A stretch of DNA of 64,000 nucleotides. Origin: an uncultured Flavobacteriales bacterium (lineage in GTDB: Bacteria; Bacteroidota; Bacteroidia; Flavobacteriales; BACL11). Shown here one piece after another: positions 35,246-45,025 of the stretch. The stretch is from the NCBI GenBank assembly GCA_949372805.1, contig CASIBH010000008.1:1-64000 (forward strand), read 5' to 3'. The first letter of the stretch is position 1. Each line of letters begins with the position of its first letter. Both the position numbers and the translations under genes were made by a program. Below the pieces are notes generated by a model that saw nothing but the letters and a program-made list of their open reading frames with translations, had not been told where the DNA came from and did not search any database.

Positions 35246-37243
35246 TTATTTTTTAATATTTTTTTCGGAAACGTAATCTTCACTCAAAACTTTAAAAGAT
35301 GTTCTTCTATTATATTGATGAGCTTTCTTTTTATTTTTTCTGAATTTAATTTTATTAATGTAAGATTTTGTTAATACATCTCCTTCCTTAAATCTACCAT
35401 TATCCTTCTCAATAACAAAAGGCTCTGTCTCTCCTGCACCAACAGCTTTAAGTTGTCCCTTATCAATTGCTAGAGAAAGAAGATAGTTAATACATGCATC
35501 TGCTCTCTTTTGAGATAATATTAAATTACTACTGTTATCTCCAACAAAATCGGTGTGAGATTTTAATTCTATAACAACATTTAAATTATCATTTAACGCC
35601 TCTGCTAATATATCCAGATCTTCTTTAGATTTATCTCTAAGATTCGATTTAGCAAAATCATATTCGATTCTTGGAAGAATAATTTCTTTTTTCACAGGGT
35701 CAAGAATTGGATCAATAATAAAAACTTTATTAAACTCTATACCAACAGTTGTCTCAGTAAATTTTTTATTTAAATAGCCGTTGTTAGAAACAAGTAATTC
35801 GTAAGAAGTCAAAGGTTTAAGATTAAAATTATATGACCCAGTATTATCAGTAATTGTCTCATATGCTTTACCATCACTTCCTGACAACTTAACATTAGCG
35901 TTTGTTATAATTGCTCCAGTTTTAGAATCAGTTACTACACCCCTTAAAGAGAAAACTAGAGGAGGAAGTTCAAATTGATAAATATCATCTCCACCTTTCC
36001 CTCCGTCTCTATCTGATGTTAGATATCCTCTTTCACCAGAAGCCTCAATAATCATACCAAAATCATCTCCAGATGAATTTACTGGAGATTTCAGATTAAT
36101 TATATTAGAATAAGCACCATTTTCATCCTCAACAGATTTAAAAATATCCATTCCTCCCATTCCAATATGACCATTTGAAGCAAAATACAAAGAAGCATCA
36201 TTATGAAGAAAGGGAAACATTTCATCACCACTTGTATTAACTGCAGGACCTAAGTTTATTGGCAAACTCCATTTTCCTCTTTGTTCTTTTTTAACCATCC
36301 ATAAATCTTTACCCCCATAACCACCTGATATATCAGATGAAAAAATTAAAACAGTTTCATCACCATTTAAGGCTGGATGTCCTGCAGTACCTAAACTATC
36401 AATTTTAATTTGGAGCTTTTTTGGCTCACCCCAGACCTTACCTTTTCTAGTTGAAATAAATATACTACAACCTTCTGCCTTCTTTTTTTCAACATTACAC
36501 TTTGTAAAATACATATTTGTACCTCTTTTATTCAAAAACACAGAACCCTCATTTGAGCTTGTGTTAATTGGCTCAGCAGTCAACATAGGAACACTCCATT
36601 TTCCTTTTTTATTTATTCTTGAAGAATAAATATCTGTAAAACTTTCTCCTGTTCTGTCATCCACTTTAGAAGAAAGACCTCCAGTTCTAGATGATGTAAA
36701 GTAAAGCTCTGTATAATCCTCGTTTCCAAAAGAAGGTGAAAAATCACCAAACCTTGAATTAACAAGAGGCATTATTTCTACTTTATATCTAGTAGGATTG
36801 TCTAACCAATTAGTTGCAAACTCACAAGACCTCAAGCCTTTCTCTCCACGTGTATCTGATGGGTTTAACTGTATAAATTTCTGATATTGAATTTTAGCTT
36901 CTTCATATTCTTTATTCATTCTTAGCATGTCAGCATATAACAAATACACACTTACGTCTGGGTATTTTGCTTTAATTGCTCTCTTGTAGTATGATTCAGC
37001 TCTATTAATATTTCCTGAAAGCCTATAACATTCAGCTTGCTTAAATATTATCTCTGATTTGAGAGCTCTATTTTTAGTTTTTTGATAAACCTTCTTATAT
37101 AGTTCAGCAGCTTTAGTGAACTGCTCAGCTTCAAACAATTGATTTGCTTTAATCATTTTTTTACTCTTCTTTTGAGCAAAAATATTTGTACTAGAAGCTA
37201 ATAAGACGCACAGTACTAAAGAAATTCTTAAGAATATATTCAT
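35246..37243 (-). CDS. PorE-like OmpA-family protein (TPR, propeller, CRD, OmpA-C)
   Basis: After a signal peptide (ends about STNIFAQ) the protein has TPR units (about 20-140), a WD40/PD40-like propeller with repeated YFTSSRTGG, FLNKRGTNMYFTK, LIFSSDISGGYGG and LYFASNGHIGMGG blades, a carboxypeptidase-regulatory-like beta domain (VVTDSKTGAIITNANVKL), and an OmpA C-terminal domain with ELKSHTDFVGD and SQKRADACINYLL that binds peptidoglycan. This order is the same as that of PorE, a T9SS protein of Porphyromonas. The start at 37243 gives MNIFLRIS and a normal signal; an ATG at 37279 would add 12 hydrophobic residues. A lipobox is not clear. T9SS function is inference. Confidence 0.8.
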   Translation of the reverse strand: MNIFLRISLVLCVLLASSTNIFAQKKSKKMIKANQLFEAEQFTKAAELYKKVYQKTKNRALKSEIIFKQAECYRLSGNINRAESYYKRAIKAKYPDVSVYLLYADMLRMNKEYEEAKIQYQKFIQLNPSDTRGEKGLRSCEFATNWLDNPTRYKVEIMPLVNSRFGDFSPSFGNEDYTELYFTSSRTGGLSSKVDDRTGESFTDIYSSRINKKGKWSVPMLTAEPINTSSNEGSVFLNKRGTNMYFTKCNVEKKKAEGCSIFISTRKGKVWGEPKKLQIKIDSLGTAGHPALNGDETVLIFSSDISGGYGGKDLWMVKKEQRGKWSLPINLGPAVNTSGDEMFPFLHNDASLYFASNGHIGMGGMDIFKSVEDENGAYSNIINLKSPVNSSGDDFGMIIEASGERGYLTSDRDGGKGGDDIYQFELPPLVFSLRGVVTDSKTGAIITNANVKLSGSDGKAYETITDNTGSYNFNLKPLTSYELLVSNNGYLNKKFTETTVGIEFNKVFIIDPILDPVKKEIILPRIEYDFAKSNLRDKSKEDLDILAEALNDNLNVVIELKSHTDFVGDNSSNLILSQKRADACINYLLSLAIDKGQLKAVGAGETEPFVIEKDNGRFKEGDVLTKSYINKIKFRKNKKKAHQYNRRTSFKVLSEDYVSEKNIKK

Positions 37244-37489
37244 TGTTTTTACAATTAAAATTAATGCTAAAATAAGCAATAATATTTAATTTTATAAGTA
37301 GAGTATTTTATATAAACACAATATGATGTTAATAAAGTATTAATAATTTTAAAAAAAATAAATCATTATTTTATGTTTGATCAAAAATAAAACATAATTT
37401 TTGTAAAGATTTTAAAATTAAAAAGTCAATAGATTGTATTGCTAATAATAACTAGTTTATAATTACATCAAAATTAAAAAAACAAAAGA

Positions 37490-38500
37490 ATGAAAACAAA
37501 ACTTGAATATATCTGGCTTGATGGTTATGAACCAACTCAAAATATGAGAAGCAAAACTAAGGTTATTGAAAATTTCTCTGGCAAAATAGAAGATTGTCCT
37601 GTCTGGTCTTTTGATGGAAGCTCAACAAAACAAGCTAAAGGAGGTTCTTCTGACTGTTTATTAAAACCTGTAGCATTATACACAGATCCAGACAGAATTG
37701 ATGGATTTCTAGTTATGACTGAAGTGTTAAATGCGGATGGATCACCACATTGTTCAAATGCAAGAGCATCAATAGATGATAATGATGATGATTTCTGGTT
37801 TGGATTTGAGCAGGAATATTTTATTATGGATACCCAAACACAACTTCCTCTTGGTTTTCCTGTAGGTGGATATCCAGGCCCACAAGGAATGTATTATTGT
37901 TCAGTAGGTGGAAGAAATACTCATGGAAGAGATTTTGTAGAAGAACATGCAGACTTATGTATTGAAGCAGGATTAAATTTTGAAGGCATAAATCAAGAAG
38001 TTGCTAGCGGACAATGGGAATTTCAATTATTTGCTAAAGGAGCTAAAAAAGCTGGTGACGAAATATGGATTGCAAGATATCTTTTAGACAGATTAACTGA
38101 AAGATATGGTTACTATATTGAATATCATCCAAAACCAATAAAAGGAGACTGGAATGGATCAGGTATGCACGCCAACTTCTCTAATACAACTTTAAGAACA
38201 TGTGGGTCACAAGAAATTTATGAGAAAATTTGTGAGGCATTTAGACCAGTAACAAAAGAACATATTTTAGTATACGGTGAATTTAATGACCAGAGACTTA
38301 CAGGATTACATGAAACTGCATCAATTACAGATTTTAGCTACGGTATTTCTGATAGAGGTGCATCAATAAGAATCCCAATCATTACTGTTGAACAAGGGTG
38401 GAAAGGATGGCTAGAAGACAGACGACCTGCATCTAATGGTGACCCATACAAAATTGCTGGAATTATTGTTAAAACTGTGAAAGGAGCTCAAAAAAACTAG
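37490..38500 (+). CDS. Glutamine synthetase, type II (eukaryote-like)
   Basis: The enzyme makes glutamine from glutamate, ammonia and ATP. At 336 residues it is the short GSII form, not the roughly 470-residue GSI or the roughly 730-residue GSIII. The beta-grasp domain has WSFDGSSTKQAKGGSSDCLL, then FGFEQEYFIMD, ASGQWEFQL, GDWNGSGMHANFS and a C-terminal RGASIRIP block. These match plant and animal GSII. The 3' end overlaps the exchanger gene by 4 bases tail to tail. A 246-base region upstream is AT-rich with no clear hairpin; TATGTTTG at 37372 could be a distant -7 box. Confidence 0.93.
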   Translation: MKTKLEYIWLDGYEPTQNMRSKTKVIENFSGKIEDCPVWSFDGSSTKQAKGGSSDCLLKPVALYTDPDRIDGFLVMTEVLNADGSPHCSNARASIDDNDDDFWFGFEQEYFIMDTQTQLPLGFPVGGYPGPQGMYYCSVGGRNTHGRDFVEEHADLCIEAGLNFEGINQEVASGQWEFQLFAKGAKKAGDEIWIARYLLDRLTERYGYYIEYHPKPIKGDWNGSGMHANFSNTTLRTCGSQEIYEKICEAFRPVTKEHILVYGEFNDQRLTGLHETASITDFSYGISDRGASIRIPIITVEQGWKGWLEDRRPASNGDPYKIAGIIVKTVKGAQKN

Positions 38501-39444
38501 ATTAGGCTTACTGAATACGTAATATATATTAAATACATTGTCAATAAGAACAAGCCTTTGTATCTAGATAATTGATATTTTGGAGTTAATACGCAAAGTA
38601 TCCCTAAAAACACAGTAACCATGATCATAACACCATAATCTAAAATTATTTTAGAATCTACTAATGTAATGTCTCTTAGTAAAGCTGTTGCTCCTAACAC
38701 TAAAAGCAGATTAAAAATATTAGATCCAATTATATTACCAACTGCTAAATCAACTTCTTTTCTAAAAGCCGCTACAATTGAAGTAACAAGTTCAGGAATA
38801 CTAGTTCCAATCGCAATAATAGTAACACCTATTATCCGCTCAGAAACATTAAACTTTTTAGCTATATCGATTGCTCCATCCACTAAAAAATCTGCTCCAA
38901 ATTTGAGTAATAGTATTCCAGAAATTAAATAAAAAACACTTTTAAAAACAGAAATATCTTTAGCTTCTTCCAATTCATTTTTAGACTCACTTTCTTCTTT
39001 TCTAGACTTTAAAATTGTGAATATTAAAAATCCAAGTAACAAAAACAATAAAAAAATTCCAACTATTTGAGAGATTTTATTATTAAAAAATAAAAAAAAT
39101 GCAACAAAAAAAGTTGAAATTAATAAAAAAGAATAATCTAATTTGAGTGTTTTTTTAGTAATATTTATATTAAAAATTATAGCAGTAATTGACAGAACAA
39201 GACAGATGTTAGCAATATTAGATCCTATTACATTAGAAAAAACAATATCACTACTACCAGATAAAAGAGCCTTAAAACTCACAAAAAGCTCAGGACAAGA
39301 TGTAGCAAAAGAAACTACGGTCAAACCTACCACTAATTTTGAAATACGAGCTTTTGACGCAATACTAACAGAGCCAAGCACTAATAATTCACCACCAAAA
39401 TATAGAAGAAAAAGGCCAAAGATAATTAGTAGATAAGTAAGCAT
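38497..39444 (-). CDS. Na+/Ca2+ exchanger (CaCA family, YrbG-like)
   Basis: A 315-residue inner-membrane antiporter with about ten spans in two inverted halves. Each half carries an alpha-repeat: VVSFATSCPELFVSF near the N-terminus and AIGTSIPELVTSI in the second half, with the ion-binding Pro-Glu. A charged loop (SRKEESESKNELEEAKD) joins the halves. It probably exports Ca2+ using the sodium gradient. It starts one base into the end of tatA. Confidence 0.93.
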   Translation of the reverse strand: MLTYLLIIFGLFLLYFGGELLVLGSVSIASKARISKLVVGLTVVSFATSCPELFVSFKALLSGSSDIVFSNVIGSNIANICLVLSITAIIFNINITKKTLKLDYSFLLISTFFVAFFLFFNNKISQIVGIFLLFLLLGFLIFTILKSRKEESESKNELEEAKDISVFKSVFYLISGILLLKFGADFLVDGAIDIAKKFNVSERIIGVTIIAIGTSIPELVTSIVAAFRKEVDLAVGNIIGSNIFNLLLVLGATALLRDITLVDSKIILDYGVMIMVTVFLGILCVLTPKYQLSRYKGLFLLTMYLIYITYSVSLI

Positions 39445-39641
39445 TACTTTAGGTCTAAATCATCTTTAAAATCACTTGCACTATCTCTTATTTCTTTTTT
39501 AATCTCATTAGAGGCATCTTTAACTTCTCTTATTGTTTTACCTAAAGTTCTAGCAAGTTCAGGGATTTTCTTTGAACCAAAGAACATAACAACAAATAAT
39601 AGAATAATAATAACTTCAGGCCCTCCAATGAACAATATCAT
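39444..39641 (-). CDS. tatA: Twin-arginine translocase TatA/TatE subunit
   Basis: A 65-residue protein with one N-terminal span, the family FFGSKKIPELARTLGKTIRE motif and an acidic-basic amphipathic tail. TatA forms the pore for folded proteins. No tatC is in the window. It overlaps the exchanger by one base and lies 50 bases downstream of secDF. Confidence 0.93.
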   Translation of the reverse strand: MILFIGGPEVIIILLFVVMFFGSKKIPELARTLGKTIREVKDASNEIKKEIRDSASDFKDDLDLK

Positions 39642-39691
39642 AAGATGATTTTTTTAAATTCTACTTGTTTTTAAAAGTAAATAATAAAAAT

Positions 39692-42600
39692 TTACTTTCT
39701 AGCTAACTTTTCTTTTTTCTTAGTTAGAGTGTCAAGCATAATAGGAGACGCTACAAATAATGAAGAATATGTACCTACAATAACACCCACCATTAGAGCA
39801 AACATAAAGCCTCTAATAACTTCTCCACCAAATACAAATATTATAAGTAGCACAACAAACGTTGTTAAGGATGTATTAATAGTTCTACTAAGAGTACTAT
39901 TTAAAGCTCCATTTATTACTTCAATAACTTCTTTTTTCTTGTATGAATTCATATACTCTCTAACCCTATCAAATACAACAACCGTATCATTAAGGGAGTA
40001 ACCAATTATTGTAAGAATAGCAGCAATAAATGCCTGATCAATCTCTAAAGAAAAAGGAAGAAGACCGTAGAAAGCTGAGAATATAGCTAATACAATAATT
40101 ACATCATGAAAAACTGCTGAAACAGCTCCTAAACTAAATTGCCATTTTCTAAATCTTAATAGAATATATAAGAAAATAACAAGTAGGGAGAAAAGAACAG
40201 ACCACACAGCAGCATCTTTAATATCATCTGCAATAGTTGGTCCAACTTTTTGCGAACTCATTATCTCAAATTCAAGACCAGAAGTAGCAAGACCTTCATT
40301 AAGTTTTGCTTCAACAATTTGATCAGTTGAAATATCATTATTATTAATCATGAATGAGGTTGTAATCTTTACTTGATTATCATCACCAAAAGTTTTAACT
40401 TGAGGAGTATAATTTAAACCATCACTATCAACAAAAACAGCAGATAAATCTTCTCTAAGGTCTTCATTATTTATATCATTATCAAAACGAACAACATATG
40501 TTCTTCCTCCAACAAAATCAACTCCATAATTCAATCCTTTTGTTAGTAGAGAGCCAAGACCAAGAACAACTAATAAACCAGAAATAACATAGAATTTTTT
40601 TCTATTTCCAATAAAGTCAATATTGATATTTTTAAAAGCACCATCAGTTAATTTTGTTGAAAAAGAAATATCTTTTCCTTTATTAACACGAGAGGAAATT
40701 ATTAGTCTTGTAATAAATATTGCAGCAAAAAGAGAAGTAATAATACCAATAACTAGAGTTGTAGCAAAACCTTTAATTGGACCAGTTCCAAATGTATATA
40801 GAATTATTCCTGTAAGTAATGTTGTAACATTTGCATCAATAATTGAACTATATGCACTATTATAACCATCAGTAATGGCTAATCTTAAACCTTTTCCATT
40901 TGACAACTCTTCCCTGATTCTTTCATAAATCAGAACATTCGCATCAACAGACATACCAATAGTTAAAATAATACCAGCGATTCCAGGCAATGTTAAAACA
41001 GCACCCAATGAAGATAAAACACCAAAAATGAAAAATATGTTAGCTAGTAGAGCAACGTTTGAAACGATTCCTGCCCCACTGTAATAAAATATCATGTAAA
41101 ACAACACAAGAATTAAAGCAAAAATAAATGATTGTAATCCAGAGCTAATAGCTTCTTCACCTAATGAAGGACCAACAATTGCTTCCTCTATAATTCTAGC
41201 AGGAGCAGGAAGTTTTCCTGATTTTAAAATATTTGCTAAATCTTTAGCTTCGTTAACTGAGAAATTACCAGTAATTGATGATCGTCCTCCAGCAATTTCA
41301 CTTTGAACAGTAGGGTAAGAATATACATAGCCATCTAAAACAATTGCAACACTTCTTCCAATATTTTCACCCGTTAATCTTTTCCATTGTTTTGCACCTT
41401 CTTGATTCATAGACATAGAAACTTCAGCTGATGAATTATATTGACCAAAACTTTGGTTTGCATCAGTAACAACACCCCCATCCATTGCAGCCATACCATC
41501 TCTATTTGTTACTTTTAAAGCTACAAGCTGAACAAACTTTCCTTCACTATCATAAGGTTTTACAGTATAAGCAAACTTTACATCAACAGGGAAAAACTTG
41601 ATAACTAAAGGGTCTTTTAAATATTTATTTAATTGTGCAGTGTCTTTTGTTGCACAGAAACCAACCACCGGACCTTCTTGAATTTGGTTTTGTTGATCAA
41701 CATTTGGATATAAAACTGAGTATAGTGGATTATTTTCTGCAAATTCTTCAAATGATAATGTGTTAGAAGTATCAGAAGAAGCAGAGTCAGATTCTAGGTC
41801 GGTTAATAAATCATCAAGATTGTCCTCACTATTAATATCTTCATTAATCTCTTCAGCTAACACATCTAAATTTTCTTTTACATCTAACACTTCATTAACA
41901 TCTAATGTGTCATTTAAATCATTTGTTTCTTTAAGATAATTATTTACTTGCTCAAGAGTTGGGAATAATTCTCTGTATTCATAGGTTTCCCAAAATTCTA
42001 ACTGAGCAGTTGATTGCAATAACTTTCTTGCTCTTTCAGGGTCTTTAATCCCAGGAAGCTCAACTAAAATTCTTCCTGCAGTTTCGAGTCTTTGAATATT
42101 TGGCTGTGTTACTCCAAATCTATCTATTCTACTTCTTAGTATATTGAATGATCTATTTATAGCATCTTCAACTTCTAAACTAAGAATCTCTATCACTTCT
42201 TGGTTGTTAGAATTAATTCTCACCTTATCTTTTAACTGAGAAGTAAATAACACAGCCATTCCATTAACAGGAGATAATTTTTCAAACTCTTGGCCAAAAA
42301 GTGTTACAAAATCACTTTGGCTATTTTCTTGAGCAGTTAAAGCATTATTAATTGCTTTAGTAAATACTTCATCTTTTGTATTATTTGCAAGCGCCTTAAG
42401 AACATCAACAACCATAACTTCCAAAGTAACATTCATCCCTCCTTTAAGGTCAAGTCCAAGATTAAGTTCTCTTTGCTTACAATCTGAATAAGTATATTGA
42501 GCAACTAAAATATCATAAACTTCTTCAGAATTAATAGAATCTAAGTATAGTTTTTCTTTTACTTCTCTTTCTTCCTCAGGAAAATTTTCAGCATATTTAA

Positions 42601-42706
42601 CTGCATCATTTTCTACTTTATCAGCTACTAAAGTGAAGGATAATTGATAAACACATATTAAAGCAAAAACAAAAGCGATTACTTTGATAAAATTTCTATT
42701 CTGCAT
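39692..42706 (-). CDS. secDF: Fused protein-export membrane protein SecDF
   Basis: SecDF uses the ion gradient to pull preproteins out on the periplasmic side. The 1004-residue fusion has two six-span halves. The SecD half has LGLDLKGGMNVTLEVMV, the P1 domain with RIDRFGVTQPNIQ and VELPGIKDPERA, and GMSVDANVLIYERIREEL in TM4. The SecF half has GLNYGVDFVGGRTYVVRF and IIGYSLNDTVVVFDRVRE. An acidic insert of about 60 residues (about 254-315) with three LDV units sits inside P1, within the first periplasmic region. A -7 box lies 22 bases upstream. Confidence 0.96.
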   Translation of the reverse strand: MQNRNFIKVIAFVFALICVYQLSFTLVADKVENDAVKYAENFPEEEREVKEKLYLDSINSEEVYDILVAQYTYSDCKQRELNLGLDLKGGMNVTLEVMVVDVLKALANNTKDEVFTKAINNALTAQENSQSDFVTLFGQEFEKLSPVNGMAVLFTSQLKDKVRINSNNQEVIEILSLEVEDAINRSFNILRSRIDRFGVTQPNIQRLETAGRILVELPGIKDPERARKLLQSTAQLEFWETYEYRELFPTLEQVNNYLKETNDLNDTLDVNEVLDVKENLDVLAEEINEDINSEDNLDDLLTDLESDSASSDTSNTLSFEEFAENNPLYSVLYPNVDQQNQIQEGPVVGFCATKDTAQLNKYLKDPLVIKFFPVDVKFAYTVKPYDSEGKFVQLVALKVTNRDGMAAMDGGVVTDANQSFGQYNSSAEVSMSMNQEGAKQWKRLTGENIGRSVAIVLDGYVYSYPTVQSEIAGGRSSITGNFSVNEAKDLANILKSGKLPAPARIIEEAIVGPSLGEEAISSGLQSFIFALILVLFYMIFYYSGAGIVSNVALLANIFFIFGVLSSLGAVLTLPGIAGIILTIGMSVDANVLIYERIREELSNGKGLRLAITDGYNSAYSSIIDANVTTLLTGIILYTFGTGPIKGFATTLVIGIITSLFAAIFITRLIISSRVNKGKDISFSTKLTDGAFKNINIDFIGNRKKFYVISGLLVVLGLGSLLTKGLNYGVDFVGGRTYVVRFDNDINNEDLREDLSAVFVDSDGLNYTPQVKTFGDDNQVKITTSFMINNNDISTDQIVEAKLNEGLATSGLEFEIMSSQKVGPTIADDIKDAAVWSVLFSLLVIFLYILLRFRKWQFSLGAVSAVFHDVIIVLAIFSAFYGLLPFSLEIDQAFIAAILTIIGYSLNDTVVVFDRVREYMNSYKKKEVIEVINGALNSTLSRTINTSLTTFVVLLIIFVFGGEVIRGFMFALMVGVIVGTYSSLFVASPIMLDTLTKKKEKLARK

Positions 42707-42727
42707 AGTCTTATTTTTTTAGAGCGG

Positions 42728-42735
42728 CAAATATA
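42728..42735 (-). promoter_or_regulatory. Candidate -7 box of secDF
   Basis: The minus strand reads TATATTTG, 22 bases before the secDF ATG. No TTG lies 19 bases upstream. Confidence 0.4.
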
Positions 42736-42833
42736 AACTTTTCCTACTAATTATGATAATTCTACTGGCATCTATATTCTTATATCTATGTAAGATTTAA
42801 ATCTAACTAAATACTTTTAAAGCAACTAAATGG

Positions 42834-42841
42834 TATCTTTG
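42834..42841 (+). promoter_or_regulatory. Candidate -7 box of the FG-GAP T9SS cargo gene
   Basis: TATCTTTG lies 24 bases before the ATG at 42865 and fits TAnnTTTG. The -33 element is weak. Confidence 0.4.
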
Positions 42842-42864
42842 AAAAATATTGTTGAATATTAAAT

Positions 42865-45024
42865 ATGCAAAAGTTACTTTTTTTAATTTTAATTATCTTA
42901 CTACAAAATTGTCTTTTTGCACAAAACAATTTATTTAGAGATACCTCATTGCAAGTTTCAGAAAATAATATTGCATTCAAACACGCTTGGGCAGGAGGCT
43001 TAAATGCTGCTCAATTTAATGAGATTGATTTAGATTTAGATGGAGTAAAAGATTTAGTAGTATTTGATAGATCTGGAAATAAACTAATTCCTTTTCTTAA
43101 TAAGAATAATAAATTTATTTATGCACCTAATTTTAAAAGCAAATTCCCTAAAATTAAAGATTGGGTAATATTTGCTGATTATGATTGTGATGGTAAAAAT
43201 GATATTTTCTCATACTCTACTTCTGGCATTTCAATATACAAAAACACTTCCTCTTCCTCATTAGATTTCACTTTAGAAACTCCTTTAGTATTTTCTCAAT
43301 ACCCTGTTGGAAGTGTTAATATTTTTGTTAGCCCTGTGGATATCCCTGCAATTTCCGACATTGATGGAGATGGAGATTTAGATATTTTAACATTTAAAAT
43401 AACTGGAGGTTTTATTGAGTTTCATAAAAACATGTCAATAGAGTTAACAGGAGCTTGTGACACTGTAGCCTTTCAGTTAGAGACTGGCTGCTGGGGTAAT
43501 TTTTATGAAGGGCTAAATAATTACACTTTAAATTGTCAAAACTGTCAATGCCCTCCAATTATTGGAAATTCATCTTCTAAACAAAAACATGCTGGATCAA
43601 CTCTCTTATGCTTGGACATTGATAATGACAATGATAAAGACATCTTATTAGGTGATGTTAGCTTTAACAATCTTAACTTACTTATTAATGATGGGGATAG
43701 TTTAAATGCTAATATGATTTCTGTTGACTCATTATTTCCTTCGAATAACAACAATACACTAGCTGCTAATATGGATATTTTTCCTGCAGCATTTTATTTG
43801 GATGTAAGTCACGATGGTATTAAAGATCTGATTGTGACTTCAAATAGTGAAAATAACTCAGAAAACTTTGAGAGCTGCTGGTTTTACACAAATAATGGAG
43901 CTAATACAAATCCAGATTTAAACTATATTCAAAAAAACTTCTTACAGCAAGAAATGATTGATTTGGGAGCAGGAAGCTACCCAGTTTTTTTTGATCATAA
44001 CAGTGATGGATTAGAAGATTTAATTGTAGGTAATTATGGCTATCATCAGATGGGTGGAAATCCTTCTTCTAAATTAGCACTGTTTACAAACACCGGAAAT
44101 AATGTAAAGCCAAACTATGTTTTAGAGAATCGAGATTGGCAAAATTTATCACAGATTAATCTAAATATTAATTTAAACATACCTGCTCTTAACCTAACCC
44201 CTTCATTTGGAGATTTAGATAATGATAATGATCAAGATATGATTTTAGGTGATGCAAATGGCAAACTTCATTATTTCACTAATAATGGAACAAATCCAGC
44301 AAGTTTTACTATTTCTCAACCAAATTATAATAATATAGATGTCGGTTATTTTGCAAGTCCACAAATTATTGATGTTAACAGAGATGGTCTCTTAGATATT
44401 TTAATTGGAGAGCAAAACGGAACAATTAATTATTGCCAAAATAGTGGCAGCTTAAGCTCACCTATTTTTGACACAGTGATTACAAATTTTGGAGGAATTG
44501 ATATTGAAAGCAATATTATTAGTTCTGGCTATAGTAGTCCAACATTATTTGACAATAATGGGTCTTATGAGCTCTATAGCGGATCATTTACTGGTGTTAT
44601 TTACAAGTTTAATAATATTGATAATAACTTAACAGGTCTATTTGACTCAATATCACCTCTTTTATCAAGTGAAGGAAGTAAAACAAGAGTAGCAATTAAT
44701 GATATCAATAATGATCAAAAGATTGATTGTATCATTGGAAATTACTCAGGAGGACTAAGTTTTTTCAGTAGTGACTCTTCTCTTATTAGCACACAAAATT
44801 TCATACCTAGAAATAATTTAAATATTTACCCTAACCCAACCCAATATGAAATTATCATTGAAGGAAATAGTTTTGGTGATATAGATATTGTCAATAGCTT
44901 TGGGCAACTAATGTTAAAAAGTAAAAAACAAAGTATACGCCACAGAGTAAATGTAAATCAGCTTAATAGCGGAATATACTTTCTTAAGCTTGGAAAGTAT
45001 AGCTCAAAATTTATAATCAAGTAA
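42865..45024 (+). CDS. FG-GAP/VCBS repeat protein with T9SS type A sorting domain
   Basis: A 719-residue secreted protein. The signal peptide ends about CLFAQ (residue 20). At least eight calcium-type repeats are visible, for example DLDLDGVKDLVVFD, DIDGDGDLDILTF, DIDNDNDKDILLGD, DHNSDGLEDLIVGNYG, DLDNDNDQDMILGD and DVNRDGLLDILIGEQNG, probably making a beta-propeller. The last 70 residues form a type A sorting tail (NIYPNPTQYEIIIEG, IVNSFGQLM, LNSGIYFLKL). It should be exported by T9SS and attached to the surface or released. The ligand or enzyme activity is unknown. It is convergent with the flavin reductase, one base apart. Confidence 0.92.
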   Translation: MQKLLFLILIILLQNCLFAQNNLFRDTSLQVSENNIAFKHAWAGGLNAAQFNEIDLDLDGVKDLVVFDRSGNKLIPFLNKNNKFIYAPNFKSKFPKIKDWVIFADYDCDGKNDIFSYSTSGISIYKNTSSSSLDFTLETPLVFSQYPVGSVNIFVSPVDIPAISDIDGDGDLDILTFKITGGFIEFHKNMSIELTGACDTVAFQLETGCWGNFYEGLNNYTLNCQNCQCPPIIGNSSSKQKHAGSTLLCLDIDNDNDKDILLGDVSFNNLNLLINDGDSLNANMISVDSLFPSNNNNTLAANMDIFPAAFYLDVSHDGIKDLIVTSNSENNSENFESCWFYTNNGANTNPDLNYIQKNFLQQEMIDLGAGSYPVFFDHNSDGLEDLIVGNYGYHQMGGNPSSKLALFTNTGNNVKPNYVLENRDWQNLSQINLNINLNIPALNLTPSFGDLDNDNDQDMILGDANGKLHYFTNNGTNPASFTISQPNYNNIDVGYFASPQIIDVNRDGLLDILIGEQNGTINYCQNSGSLSSPIFDTVITNFGGIDIESNIISSGYSSPTLFDNNGSYELYSGSFTGVIYKFNNIDNNLTGLFDSISPLLSSEGSKTRVAINDINNDQKIDCIIGNYSGGLSFFSSDSSLISTQNFIPRNNLNIYPNPTQYEIIIEGNSFGDIDIVNSFGQLMLKSKKQSIRHRVNVNQLNSGIYFLKLGKYSSKFIIK

Positions 45025-45025
45025 T

